NCBI GenBank assembly: GCA_020465985.1
Contig: JAANYP010007093.1
Span: 1 to 64,000 of the forward strand
Reading direction: 5' to 3'
DNA length: 64,000 bases
From: Centrapalus pauciflorus
Lineage: Eukaryota; Streptophyta; Magnoliopsida; Asterales; Asteraceae
The translations under genes and the position numbers were made by a program. Each line of letters starts with the position of its first letter. Position 1 is the stretch's first letter. This document shows positions 13,544-25,943 of the stretch, piece by piece. Under the pieces are notes generated by a model. That model saw only the letters and a program-made list of their open reading frames with translations, was not told where the DNA came from and ran no database searches.

Positions 13544-14000
13544 TGACTTGCGAACCGATAAGCTAAAATGGTAAATAACATAGCCTTTTAGGAATTTTTA
13601 TTTTTATTTTTTGAAGCTATCCACTAACGACAAATTCGTATCCCCACTTTTGCGACTACCATCTATTTTTTGTTTATTATTTAATATATTGTTATTTTAT
13701 TAACACAAATATTAGGTAAATATTTTTAATAGACATTATATATATAAAATGTGTATAAAAGTTAGAACATATAATTACTAATTATTTAATAAAATATAAA
13801 AGGTATTATTGTTTATTATAGTTACTATTTTTAGCTTTATAAACACATGTGTATAATTATTTTTAACTTTTCTTATAAAAAATAATAATAACATGTAAGA
13901 TTATAGTGTTCTCATTTATTAAATACATAGAAAGATATTAAGTGTAGATTTTGAAAATAGTTATACTTAAACTTTATTATATTTATAATAATATTTTATT

Positions 14001-14078
<78 letters not shown>

Positions 14079-14584
14079 TCCATTGAGTATTATATTAGAC
14101 TGGAGAATCAGAGTACTACATTAATCGAACATGTATATTACGATAAAATGTTAAATTTCATGCAAAACTGTAATATGCATATGTTTAAAATTGCAATATG
14201 ATTAACAAGTTCACATCAGTTTCATATTTATCACGTTAAATTCGTTTAAACCTTTAATTTGATATAAAAGCATAATATGCACATGTTTATCATGCATATT
14301 ACACCTTTGAACATATGCATATTGTTATTTAGCATGAAATACAACATTTTAATCATAATGAGCATATAAATGACGTAAACTAGTCAATAATAATTTACAT
14401 TTGAACATTTGTATATTACAAATTCGCATTAATTTTAACATTTTATCGTATTGAACATGTTAATTTAGTAAACGGTAATGACAAATTTGTATCCCCACTT
14501 TTGCAACTACCATCTCTTATTTATTTTTTTAAATATATTGTTATTTTATTAACCTAAATATTAGGTAAATATCTTTTAATAGAC

Positions 14585-14631
<47 letters not shown>

Positions 14632-14891
14632 TGTGTATAAAAGTTAGAACATATAATTATTAATTATTTAATAAAATATAAAAGGTATTATTGTTTATTA
14701 TAGTTATTATTTTTATCTTTATAAACACATGTGTATAACTATTTTAACTTTTCTGATAAAAGATAATAATGACAAGAAAGATTCTAGTGTTCTCATTTAT
14801 TAAATATATAGAAAGATATTATGTGTAGATTTCGAAAATATGTATAGTTAACTTTTATTATATTTAAAATAATATTTTATTTATTATATTC

Positions 14892-14949
<58 letters not shown>

Positions 14950-15440
14950 TCCATGAAATATTATATTAGATTGGAGAAACCAGAGTACCACATTAATCGA
15001 ACATGTATATTTTGATAAAATGTTAATTTCATGCAAAAGAGTAATATATGTTTAAAATTGCATTATGATTAACAAGTTCACATCAGTTTCATATTTATCA
15101 CGTTAAATTCGTTTAAACCTTTAATTTGATGTAAAAGCATAATATGCACATGTTTATAATGCATATTGCACCTTTGAATATATGCATATTGTTATTTTGC
15201 ATGAAATATAACATTTTAATCATACTGAGCATATAAATGATACAAACTAGTTAATAATAATGTACATTTGAACATTTGTATATTATAAATTCGCATTAAT
15301 TTTAACATTTTATCGTAATGAATATGTTAATTTAGTAAACGCTAACGACAAATTTGTATCCCCACTTTTGCAACTACCATCTCTTTTTTTTTAAATATAT
15401 TGTTATTTTATTAACCCAAATATTAGGTAAATATTTTTTA

Positions 15441-16062
<622 letters not shown>

Positions 16063-16315
16063 GTGTATAAAAGTTAGAACATATAATTATTAGTTATTTA
16101 ATAAAATAGGTAATATTGTTTATTATAGTTATTATTTTTATCTTTATAAACATGTGTATAATTATTTTTAACTTTTCTGATAAAAGATAATAATGACATG
16201 TAATATTATAGTGTTCTCATTTATTAAATACTTAAAAAGATATTATGTGTAGATTTTGAAAATATTTATACTTAACTTTTATTATATTTATAATAATATT
16301 TTATTTATTGTATTG

Positions 16316-16390
<75 letters not shown>

Positions 16391-16392
<2 letters not shown>

Positions 16393-16650
16393 TTCAATGG
16401 AAAACCACAATGCACATGAAAACTTGTGAAAACCGCACTGCACCACCACAAATGCATCAAATTCCCCGCGTGATGCATCAAAATCTCGCGTGATGCATCA
16501 ACTTTTCCGCGTGATGCATCAAAAATCCCGCGTGATGCATCACCTTATTTACGATCATGCTATCGCGTTTTTCATGAAATGCATCAAATCGGACGGTATG
16601 CGTAGGTTTCCATAGTTTTCAGGTGCATAGTGGTTTTCCATTGAACCCAC
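16391..16650. mobile_element. (TA)n-flanked inverted-repeat element E3, 260 bp
   Basis: Its ends are GGTTCAATGGAAAACCAC and the exact inverse near 16630-16647, with (TA)n on both sides (16320-16390 and 16653-16734). The interior has four direct copies of GCGTGATGCATCA spaced 19-21 bp apart (about 16468-16542). It sits in an array unit at the second TA site, next to the AGATCCAT... landmark. A related left end occurs at 58262. Confidence 0.8.
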
Positions 16651-16738
<88 letters not shown>

Positions 16739-17796
16739 TCCATGGAGTATCATATTAGACTGGAAAACCAGAGTACCACATTAATCAAACATGTATATTA
16801 CGATAAAATATTAAATTTCATGCAAAAGTGTAATATACATATGTTTAAAATTGCATTATGATTAACAAGTTCATATCAGTTTCATATTTATCACGTTAAA
16901 TTCGTTTAAACCTTTAATTTGATGTAAAAGCATAATATGCACATGTTTATCATGCATATTGCAACTTTAAACATATTCATATTGTTATTTTGCATGAAAT
17001 ATAACATTTTAATCATAATAAACATATAAATAATGTAAACTAGTCATTAATAATGTACATTTAAACATTTGTATATTACGAATTCGCATTAATTTTAACA
17101 TTTTATCGTATTGAACGTGTTAATTTAGTAAATGCTAACGACAAATTTGTATCCCCACTTTTGCAAGTACCATCTCTTATTTATTTATTTTAAATATATT
17201 GTTATTTTATTAACCCAACTATTTGGTAAATATTTTTTAATAGACATTATATATATAAAATGTGTATAAAAGTTAGAACATATAATTATTAATTATTCAA
17301 TAAAATATAAAAGGTATTATTGTTTATTATAGTTATTATTTTTATCTTTATAAACACATGTGTATAATTATTTTTAACTTTTATGATAAAAGATAATAAT
17401 GACATGTAAGATTCTAGTGTTCTCATTTATTAAATACATAGAAAGATATTATGTGTAGATTTTGAAAATATTTATACTTAACTTTTATTATATTTATAAT
17501 AATATTTTATTTATTATATTGTATTATATATATATATATATGTGTGTGTGGGTGTGTGTGATCCATTGAGTATCATATTAGACTGAAGAACCAGAGTACC
17601 ACATTAACCGAACATGTATATTACGATAAAATGTTAAATTTCATGCAAAAGTGTAATATACATATGTTTAAAATTGCATTATCATTAACAAGTTCACATC
17701 AGTTTTATATTTATCACGTTAAATTCGTTTAAACCTTTAATTTGGCGTAAAAGCATAATATGCACATGTTCATCATGCATATTGCAACTTTGAACA

Positions 17797-18133
17797 TAGG
17801 GATGGCACCCGCGGGCGGCGGGCACGGATACATATCACCCGTCACCCGTGCCCGCGGGTATTTCAATACCCGCCACCCGCCAAAAACCCGCCAACGGGTA
17901 GATTTTCTCGCCCATGCCCGCCACCCGCGGATACCCGTGTGCACGGGTAAACCCACGGGTTTCACCTTTTTTAACAATTATAAACATTTTTTTTACCCAA
18001 CGAAACGTATTTTAGTACTAAAACACAACGAATTCCAACTAAACATAAAGATATTGCAAACACATCCAAATAATAATAATATCAAACATACAAACATAAA
18101 TACATAATAATAATTAATGTTTCCAAATAATAA

Positions 18134-18196
<63 letters not shown>

Positions 18197-18443
18197 GACT
18201 ATATTACGCGGGTTTAACGGGTAAATCGGCGGGTATACCCGCGGGTGAACGTGACGGGTTTCACGGGTACGGGTGGCGGGTATACCCGCGGGTGAAATAG
18301 TAAACCCGTGCCCGCCAGTCACCCGCCAGCGGGTATGATTTTGTACCCATACCCATGTCCACGGGTGTGTTTTCACGGGTTTACCCACCCATAACGGGCG
18401 GGTATCCATGAGTTTCGGTTTTTCTCGCCCATTGCCATCCCTA
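17797..18443. mobile_element. hAT-type MITE rich in CGGGTACCCG-like words
   Basis: The 647-bp element starts TAGGGATGGCA, ends TGCCATCCCTA (exact inverse), and has an exact 8-bp target duplication TTTGAACA (17789-17796 and 18444-18451). Other array units carry the site once (CACCTTTGAACATATGCAT), so the empty site is visible in this window. Both arms are built of ACCCGCGGG and CCCGCCACCCG words, making it a GC-rich island. A (TA)n tract at 18137-18194 lies in the centre. Confidence 0.9.
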
Positions 18444-19159
18444 TTTGAACATATGCATATTGTTATTTTGCTTGAAATATAACATTTTAATCATAATGAG
18501 CATATAAATGATATAAACTAGTCAATAATAATGTAGATTTGAACATTTGTATATTATAAAATCGTATGAATTTTAACATTTTATCGTATTGAACATGTTT
18601 ATTTAGTAAACGCTAACGACAAATTTGTATCCCCACTTTTGCAACTACCATCTCTTATTTTTTTAATTATATTGTTATTTTATTAAGCCAAATATTATGT
18701 AAATATTTTTTAATAGACATTATATATATAAAATGTGTATAAAAGTTAGAACATATAATTATTAGTTATTTAATAAAATATAAACAAGTTTATAACCCAC
18801 GTATTACGTGGATATTTTTAGTTAAATAAATTTATATAAAATGTATATGAGTAACAATAAAAACATACAAAAATAATAATTGTGTTTATTTTTTATTATT
18901 TACGTATTAAAAAATAGAGTATATTTATCTTTTTAAAAATATTAAATTGTATTTATCTTTTATTTTTTATAAGTTGTAATTATTTTTTTGGTGAACGTAG
19001 AGGTGACACGTGACTTTTGATGTTTTCCTTTATTATACATAATAATAATAATTTCCACAACTAATTCAAATTTTTACATTTGGATCTAATTATGATTATT
19101 ATGGATAATAATGATAGATGTTTATTTTAGGTAAATATTAATTTTAAATGTTACAAAAT

Positions 19160-21040
19160 TGTAACATCCCGATTTTGAGATAGGTACGTGGAATTATTTC
19201 ATTGGATTAATTATTTAATTTGGGATCCGGGGATATAAAGTTTGTATTTTGTGACTGCGGGTTCGGATATTGGGTGTCGGACCGAGTTTAACCGAAAACG
19301 TATATATTTGTGAGCTCCCTTCTTGCTTGCTTCATTTCTATCCTCCCAAATCTGAGATTTAGAGTGTGTTTTGTGTGTATTTTGAATTCCAGCCTCTGGT
19401 TCAGCAAGGATTCGTGGATTTGAGTTGTGATTCAAGTTACAAATCAGTCATCATCTTCCTTCTTAATATTGAGGTAAATTCGAGCTTTAATTCGCGGGTT
19501 AATTGTTGTTAGTGGTATATAATCGAAGGAATTATGTTTGTTTATGTTTCTGGGTAAATTCGAGATGAATTAGCTGCATAAAATTGAGCTGAAAATCGAG
19601 TTGGGGAGAATTCCCCTGGTTGTGCAGAAACAGAGCATAACTGCTGCTGTTCGTTCGTGAGCGCGACCGCGATCCCTTGATCGCGGGCCGCGATGTTCTT
19701 GAGATGATCGCAGGCGGTTTGAGCCCGAGCTCGGACCGCGATGTGAGCTCGGCCGAGTTTGAGCTCAGCGCGGCCGAGACCGCGATAGAGTCAGTGCGGC
19801 CGCGATTGGTTGAGCTCGGCCGCGATGCGGCTGAGGGTTCGGGTCGGGTTTTCGGGTTCTGTGAGTCGTGTATTTGGGTCCTTGGGGTCTCGAGAATTGT
19901 TGAGAAGTGTGTATAGAGTGTTGGGTCGAAATTGTGATATTGAGAATGCGTCTTTTGGGTATCTGGGATTGTGTGAGTTGGTTGGGATCTCGTGTTTGAG
20001 TGTTCGAGTTGTGTGGGTTAATTGGGATCTTGTGTTTGAGTGTTCGGGCTGTGTGAGTTGGTAGTTGAGTATCTGAGTCTGTATGAGTCATATGAGTATT
20101 GTGTATAGAGCTGTTGAGTTATCGAGAAATCGAGTATCGAGAGCTGTTGGGTTGTGATTGAGAACTTGAGCTGTGATTGTGATTGTAATATAGAGTCATT
20201 GTGTTGTGATTCCAGGGTCTCGAGTTGATAGGGTTGAGGACGGGCAGGGAACCGAGACTTAGTTTATCTAGCTGAGCAGGTGAGTTTGCATGTTTTTGTT
20301 GAGATACCTGTACGATTATTTATTAATACTTGCATGATCTTTTACTGAGCTTTTTATGGGATATTACGAGTTTTCTTACGAGTTTTTATCGAGATACTAT
20401 CATGCACGTATTATTGTGTTATATTGAGAACTGTGTTTTAAATATGAGATTTGGGACACTTGAGCTGTTGAGATACTAAACCGTACGGCTGGGCAGGGGT
20501 TGGGTCGCTCCCAATTCCCTTTTGAGTTCCTGACGACTGCTTTGTGCGGTCTAGGGATTTGGGTACGTGGATTTATCCACACGAGTTGAGTACCTATTGA
20601 GCTACCTTGTGGGATCTCATATACTTGTTCAGTAGAGAATGCTGAACGTTTTATTATTGAGTTAATTATTTTCTGAGCTTTATAATCGTACACTAACCCT
20701 TGCATTCTCACCAGCTTTAGCTGACCTGTGTGTGTTGTTGTGTGTAATCCAGGTGACCGGACTGCTAGTAGGCCTGCTGCACCAAAGTAGGTTTACATTA
20801 CTTGTGATCGAGGAGTTAGCTACCTTTCATAGAGGTAGTTATATTTTGGGGATTGTTTTATATACTTCGGATAGGTTGTGTAATATTCAGGGACTCCCGT
20901 GACTATTTCTTATGTAAAATAATGTTTTAAATTATCGGGTTTTCTGCATGTATGTTTGGGAATAGTGTAGAGGTTATTATATTATATCATTGCTGATGTG
21001 GTAATTACGTGGCATTATGGATTAGTTTGAGGGTGTTACA
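19160..21040 (+). repeat. 5' LTR of the Tekay-like element
   Basis: It begins TGTAACATCCCGATTTTG and ends GAGGGTGTTACA, so the LTR has short TGTAAC/GTTACA inverted ends. A GC-rich stretch at about 19660-19830 carries six CCGCGAT words. AGCAGGTGAGTTTGCATG at 20275-20292 is a good plant splice-donor context, and TGTGTGTAATCCAG at about 20741-20752 is an acceptor-like context. Short frames in this LTR recur in the other LTR but have no recognisable product. Confidence 0.95.
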
Positions 21041-21044
21041 AGCT

Positions 21045-21060
21045 TGGTATCAGAGCCTAG
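21045..21060 (+). promoter_or_regulatory. Primer binding site, initiator tRNA-Met type
   Basis: TGGTATCAGAGCCTAG starts four bases after the 5' LTR. TGGTATCAGAGC is the standard plant retrotransposon site complementary to the 3' end of initiator tRNA-Met. It would prime minus-strand DNA synthesis. Confidence 0.93.
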
Positions 21061-21215
21061 GTTTAAGAGATTAAGTATCTAGTGGATGCTTAAGCTTAAA
21101 CCATAGAGTCTAGATCCTTGGATTGTAATCCGAAGTAGAGTAATAGGTGATAAACGAGTAGTGTGTAGAGTCTTGTAGAGTTAATTTGTGTTATTATCTT
21201 ATTGTGCAGGTTGTT

Positions 21216-24200
21216 ATGGACCGTCAGGGCAGCGGGCCTCAGGGGGATGACCATAGGGTTGATGAGCCTGTGCGTAGATCTGACTTGTATTCTGTGATAG
21301 GTCAGATATTAGATGAGCGTTTTCCGGGTCAGAGTATGGGTAGGGGTCGAGGTGTGGTGCCTCCGCCCGAGGGAGGCCAGAGTTCTGGAGCTGGTGCTTC
21401 TTCTTCTAGCCAGCCATCGCGAGGGTCCTTTAAGGACTTCATGACAGGTCGCCCTTCTGAGTTCTTTGGTGGAGTTGGTGCCTCGAAGGCACTGGATTGG
21501 TTGAGAGAGGTCGAGGCTGCGTTCCGTATAGCCCATGTTGATAGAGCAGATAGAGTGAGTTATGCCTCCTACCTTCTGAAGGGAGGAGCATTGAGATGGT
21601 GGAGTTCGGTTGTTAGTGCTCAGGGAGTTGACGAGGCCTACTTGATGTCGTGGGAGGAGTTTCGTACAGAGTTCGAGCTGCAGTATTGTCCGCTGGACAC
21701 GAGGAGAGAGTTGGAGCGAGAGTTTATTCATTTGCAGCAGGGATCCAGATCGGTTCAGGAGTATATCGATATTTTTAATGACAGAGCCCAGTTCGCGCCG
21801 CATCAGGTAGCCACAGAGGACCGAAAGGTCAATATGTTTATCGAAGGTTTGAGGCCGGATATCCGAGAGTTTGTGGGGATGTTGCGTGACCCCACTTTCT
21901 CGTCAGCGATGGAGTACGCCAGGCGTAGGGAGAGAGAGATTGAGAGACAGCGGGAGCAGCCGGCTCCCCAGAGACAGCGTGTGGAGGCATCGGGACAGGG
22001 GCAGAGTTCGGGGTCATCGAGATTTTACCGGGAGAGCCGTCAGGGCGGTTATTCTGAGCAGCAGGGACAGAGTTCAGGGGCTCAGCGAGATCAGAGACGG
22101 GATGATAGGCAGTTGGGGGTTGGTCAGAGTCAGGGACAGGGTCGGGGTGGTCAGAGACAGCAGGGACAGAGGCAGCAGGGACAGACTCAGAGGCAGTCAC
22201 AGAGTCAGGGTCAGAGTAGTGGTGGTAGAGGTTCCAGGGATTCGGGGAGTAGGGTTGGGAGTTCAGCCGATGTCGAGAGAGATTGCCAGCGATGTCATCA
22301 TCGCCATGCTGGGTCGTGCGCCCCCGAGCATCTTCGCTGTTTCCGATGTGGCCAGTTTGGTCATACTGCTGTTGCATGTACTTCCCAGGAGTCTCTTTGC
22401 TTCCGATGCGGGAAGCCGGGTCATATGTCTCGGGATTGCCCGAACCCGAGCGCGGGGTTTCCAGGGTCGAGTTCGAGTGGAGCAGGGCCATCTGGGTCAT
22501 CTTCTGCACCTCGGGGAGGAGGAGCACCGAGGGCTCGTGGCAGGGTTTTTCAGGCTACTGCTGAGGAGGCGCGCGAGTCGCCTGATGTTGTGTCTGGTAC
22601 GTTTATCCTTAACGGACTGCGTGCCTTTATTTTATTTGATTCGGGATCTGATCGTTCATATGTATCTGCCTCCTTCTGTGATTATTTTGCTATGCCTTCA
22701 TCTGAGTTATCTGTGCCTGTTATTGTTGAGCGTGTTGATGGTAGTACTGTGTTAGTGAGCCGCATTTATAGAGATTGTGCATTAGAGATAGATGGCCATC
22801 GGTTTTCCATAGACTTGATGCCTATGGAGATTAGTAGTTTTGATGCCATTGTTGGCATGGATTGGCTGACAGCGCGTCAGGCGGATATCTTCTGTTCTAA
22901 GAAGATGATTCGTATTCCTGTTTCTGAGTCAGAGTCAGCAGTCGTGTATGGGGAGAGGCGCAGGGGAGAGATGAGTATTGTATCGATGGCGCAGGCACAG
23001 AGGTATGTGGCGAAGGGGTGTGCCACTTACTTAGCTTATGTGGTAGACGCGAAGAAGGAGAAGAGGGAGGTCAGTGATGTGCCGGTGGTTAGAGATTTCC
23101 CCGATGTGTTCCCAGATGAGCTGCCTGGTCTGCCGCCGGACCGGCAGGTTGAGTTTAGGATCGACCTAGTTCCCGGGGCCGTTCCTATTGCGCGTACGCC
23201 GTATCGGTTAGCTCCTACCGAGATGCGCGAGATGATGACGCAGCTGCAGGATCTGCTAGATCGAGGGTTTATTCGCCCCAGTTCTTCGCCGTGGGGAGCC
23301 CCAGTGTTGTTCGTGAAGAAGAAGGACGGGACGATGCGTATGTGTATTGATTATCGAGAGCTTAATAGGGTAACGGTGAGAAACCGTTATCCTTTGCCGA
23401 GGATTGATGATCTTTTTGATCAGTTGCAGGGAGCGAGCTTCTTTTCGAAGATTGATCTGCGTTCCGGATATCATCAGCTACGAGTTAGAGATGAGGACGT
23501 GCCTAAGACTGCGTTTAGGACCAGATATGGTCATTATGAGTTTTTAGTCATGCCGTTTGGGCTGACTAATGCCCCAGCAGCGTTTATGGACCTGATGAAT
23601 AGGGTCTGCAGGCCGATGCTCGATCGTTTCGTAATTGTGTTTATTGATGATATTCTGATCTACTCGAGGAGCAGCGAGGAGCATGGCCAGCATCTGAGAG
23701 AGGTCTTGAGTACTTTGCAGCGAGAGAGGCTATACGCCAAGTTTTCGAAGTGCGAGTTCTGGCTTCGAGAGGTGCAGTTCTTGGGGCACGTGGTGACGAG
23801 CGAAGGCGTTAAGGTGGATCCCGCGAAGATCGAGGCGATTATGAGTTGGGGCCAGCCCACATCGGTGTCTGAGGTTCGCAGCTTCCTGGGTTTGGCAGGG
23901 TATTATCGGCGGTTTATCGAGAATTTCTCGCGGATCGCAGTGCCTTTGACGATGTTGACCAGGCAGTCAGTGCCATTTGTGTGGGCCGAGGAGCAGGAGA
24001 GTGCTTTCTTAGAGTTGAAGAATCGGTTGTGTAGGGCTCCGATTCTAGCATTGCCAGAGGGTTCTGAGGATTTTGCTGTGTATTGCGATGCTTCCTTCAC
24101 TGGGTTGGGATGTGTGTTGATGCAGAGAGGTAAAGTGATTGCTTATGCCTCGAGACAGCTTCGGAGTTATGAGTTGAGTCGGCCAGTGCATGATCTAGAG

Positions 24201-25907
24201 TTGGACGCCATAGTCTTTGCTTTGAAGATATGGCGGCATTATCTATATGGGACGCGCTTTACAGTGTATACTGATCATAAGAGTTTACAGTATCTGTTCA
24301 GTCAGAAGGAGCTGAACATGAGACAGAGGCGCAGCATGGAGCTCCTAAAGGATTATGATTGTGACATCCAGTACCACCCGGGGAAAGCTAACGTGGTGGC
24401 GGACGCTTTGAGCCGAAGATCTTATGAGCAGACGGTTACGTCCAGAGCTTCTCGATTAGAGGTCACGTCGACCTTGATTGATAGTCTACGGTTAGCTCAG
24501 GAGGAGGGTTTGAGAGGCGGGAATGTGCAGAGAGAGAGATTAGCTGGCCAGCTGGAGTTATTGAGCAGAGACGATAGAGGTTTGATGACTCTCCGTGATC
24601 GAGTATGGGTCCCCAGAGTAGGTTGTTTGAGACAGCTGATTCTAGACGATTCCCATAAGTCTAGATTGTCGATCCATCCAGGCAGCACGAAGATGTACCG
24701 AGATCTGCGAGTTCATTACTGGTGGCCAGGGATGAAGAGGGATGTGGGAAAGTATGTGGAGGCGTGCATGACGTGTTTGAGGGTTAAGAGTGAGCATCAG
24801 AAGCCGCATGGTAGACTTCAGCCGTTAGAGATTCCAGAGTGGAAATGGTATGATATCACCATGGACTTCATAGTGAGACTTCCGCGGACTGTTCGTGGGA
24901 ATGATATGATCTGGGTTATTGTTGATCGGCTTACGAAAAGCGCCCACTTCTTGGCCGTTCGTGGGACTATTTCGATGGATCAGTTGGCGCGATTCTACAT
25001 CAGTGAGATCGTTGCGAGGCATGGAGTTCCGAGATCTATTACGTCTGACCGAGATAGCCGATTTGTGTCGCGATTTTGGCAGAGTTTTCAGAGAGAGTTG
25101 GGCACCCGTGTTCAGTTGAGTTCAGCCTACCATCCGCAGACAGGTGGCCAGACAGAGCGGACTAATCAGACTTTGGAGGATATGTTGCGGGCTTGTGTTA
25201 TTGATTTTGGGGGTAGCTGGGATCTTCATTTGCCGCTTGTTGAGTTTGCGTATAATAACAGCTACCACGCATCTATCGGCATGCCTCCGTTCGAGGCTCT
25301 CTATGGGCGTAAGTGTTTGACTCCGGTATGTTGGGGGGAGGTTGGGGAGCGTCCTATCAGCGGGCCAGAGGTTCTTCAGGAGACTAGCGACAAGGTCGCT
25401 ATGATTCAGCAGCGGATTAAGACAGCTCAGAGTCGCCAGAAGAGTTATGCGGATCGCCGTATGTCCGAGTTAGAGTTTCAGGTCGGAGACTCCGTGATGC
25501 TTAAAGTCTCACCCTGGAAGGGAATTATCCGGTTTCGGAGACGAGGTAAGTTGGGTCCGCGTTATATTGGGCCGTTTGAGGTCGTTGAGAGGATCGGGGA
25601 TCAGGCTTATCGTCTGAATTTGCCTGCAGAGTTGTCGGGGGTGCATAATGCTTTTCATGTTAGTCACCTTCGTAAGTGTTTAGCCCGTGATGATCAGCGA
25701 GTGCCGTTATCTGAGATTGAGGTCGATGATAGACTTCAATATGCTGAGCAGCCTGAGGCAGTGACAGATCGGAAAGTAAAGAGGTTGCGTAATAAAGAGG
25801 TGGCGTTAGTGTTAGTGCAGTGGAAGCACCATAAGGGTACTAGCGCCACATGGGAGCCAGAGTTAGAGATGCGCAGCCGATATCCTCACCTCCTTGTTTC
25901 GAGCTAG
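21216..25907 (+). CDS. Gag-Pol polyprotein of a Tekay/Del-like Ty3/gypsy element, 1563 aa
   Basis: A single frame encodes all functions needed to copy and insert the element. Positions are from the ATG at 21216; an upstream TTG is in frame but not a credible start. Retrotransposon gag domain about 72-222. Cys/His segment: C357-C368, then two CX2CX4HX4C zinc knuckles at 375-388 and 395-408. Aspartic protease motif DSGS at 475. Reverse transcriptase about 640-880 with IDD catalytic aspartates 811-812. RNase H with D958 (YCDAS). Integrase zinc-binding region from about H1154, and a catalytic D1217, D1278, E1314 triad with exactly 35 residues between the last two. C-terminal chromodomain-like segment about 1516-1556 (VQWKHHK, ATWEPE), which in chromoviruses guides insertion to heterochromatin. 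No stop or frameshift interrupts it, so the product may be functional. GC content is well above that of the surrounding DNA. Expression is inferred to start in the 5' LTR. Confidence 0.96.
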   Translation: MDRQGSGPQGDDHRVDEPVRRSDLYSVIGQILDERFPGQSMGRGRGVVPPPEGGQSSGAGASSSSQPSRGSFKDFMTGRPSEFFGGVGASKALDWLREVEAAFRIAHVDRADRVSYASYLLKGGALRWWSSVVSAQGVDEAYLMSWEEFRTEFELQYCPLDTRRELEREFIHLQQGSRSVQEYIDIFNDRAQFAPHQVATEDRKVNMFIEGLRPDIREFVGMLRDPTFSSAMEYARRREREIERQREQPAPQRQRVEASGQGQSSGSSRFYRESRQGGYSEQQGQSSGAQRDQRRDDRQLGVGQSQGQGRGGQRQQGQRQQGQTQRQSQSQGQSSGGRGSRDSGSRVGSSADVERDCQRCHHRHAGSCAPEHLRCFRCGQFGHTAVACTSQESLCFRCGKPGHMSRDCPNPSAGFPGSSSSGAGPSGSSSAPRGGGAPRARGRVFQATAEEARESPDVVSGTFILNGLRAFILFDSGSDRSYVSASFCDYFAMPSSELSVPVIVERVDGSTVLVSRIYRDCALEIDGHRFSIDLMPMEISSFDAIVGMDWLTARQADIFCSKKMIRIPVSESESAVVYGERRRGEMSIVSMAQAQRYVAKGCATYLAYVVDAKKEKREVSDVPVVRDFPDVFPDELPGLPPDRQVEFRIDLVPGAVPIARTPYRLAPTEMREMMTQLQDLLDRGFIRPSSSPWGAPVLFVKKKDGTMRMCIDYRELNRVTVRNRYPLPRIDDLFDQLQGASFFSKIDLRSGYHQLRVRDEDVPKTAFRTRYGHYEFLVMPFGLTNAPAAFMDLMNRVCRPMLDRFVIVFIDDILIYSRSSEEHGQHLREVLSTLQRERLYAKFSKCEFWLREVQFLGHVVTSEGVKVDPAKIEAIMSWGQPTSVSEVRSFLGLAGYYRRFIENFSRIAVPLTMLTRQSVPFVWAEEQESAFLELKNRLCRAPILALPEGSEDFAVYCDASFTGLGCVLMQRGKVIAYASRQLRSYELSRPVHDLELDAIVFALKIWRHYLYGTRFTVYTDHKSLQYLFSQKELNMRQRRSMELLKDYDCDIQYHPGKANVVADALSRRSYEQTVTSRASRLEVTSTLIDSLRLAQEEGLRGGNVQRERLAGQLELLSRDDRGLMTLRDRVWVPRVGCLRQLILDDSHKSRLSIHPGSTKMYRDLRVHYWWPGMKRDVGKYVEACMTCLRVKSEHQKPHGRLQPLEIPEWKWYDITMDFIVRLPRTVRGNDMIWVIVDRLTKSAHFLAVRGTISMDQLARFYISEIVARHGVPRSITSDRDSRFVSRFWQSFQRELGTRVQLSSAYHPQTGGQTERTNQTLEDMLRACVIDFGGSWDLHLPLVEFAYNNSYHASIGMPPFEALYGRKCLTPVCWGEVGERPISGPEVLQETSDKVAMIQQRIKTAQSRQKSYADRRMSELEFQVGDSVMLKVSPWKGIIRFRRRGKLGPRYIGPFEVVERIGDQAYRLNLPAELSGVHNAFHVSHLRKCLARDDQRVPLSEIEVDDRLQYAEQPEAVTDRKVKRLRNKEVALVLVQWKHHKGTSATWEPELEMRSRYPHLLVSS

Positions 25908-25930
25908 ATTCTGAGGACAGAATCTTCATA

Positions 25931-25943
25931 AGGAGGGAGGACT
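25931..25943 (+). promoter_or_regulatory. Polypurine tract
   Basis: AGGAGGGAGGACT lies immediately before the 3' LTR, which starts at 25944. It is the expected primer position for plus-strand DNA synthesis. Confidence 0.85.

Noticed and set aside
16466..16545. CRISPR-like evenly spaced repeats
   Set aside because: Four 13-base repeats with 6-8 base spacers in a plant MITE do not match CRISPR repeat/spacer sizes or context.
21186..21215. Upstream in-frame TTG start adding ten residues to the gag-pol frame
   Set aside because: TTG is not a usual plant start. The ATG at 21216 is the first in the frame, and the added residues cover an acceptor-like splice site.
21309..25119. Other-frame and minus-strand ORFs of 60-294 codons inside the gag-pol region
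   Set aside because: They are shadows of the conserved polyprotein frame and have no domain of their own.
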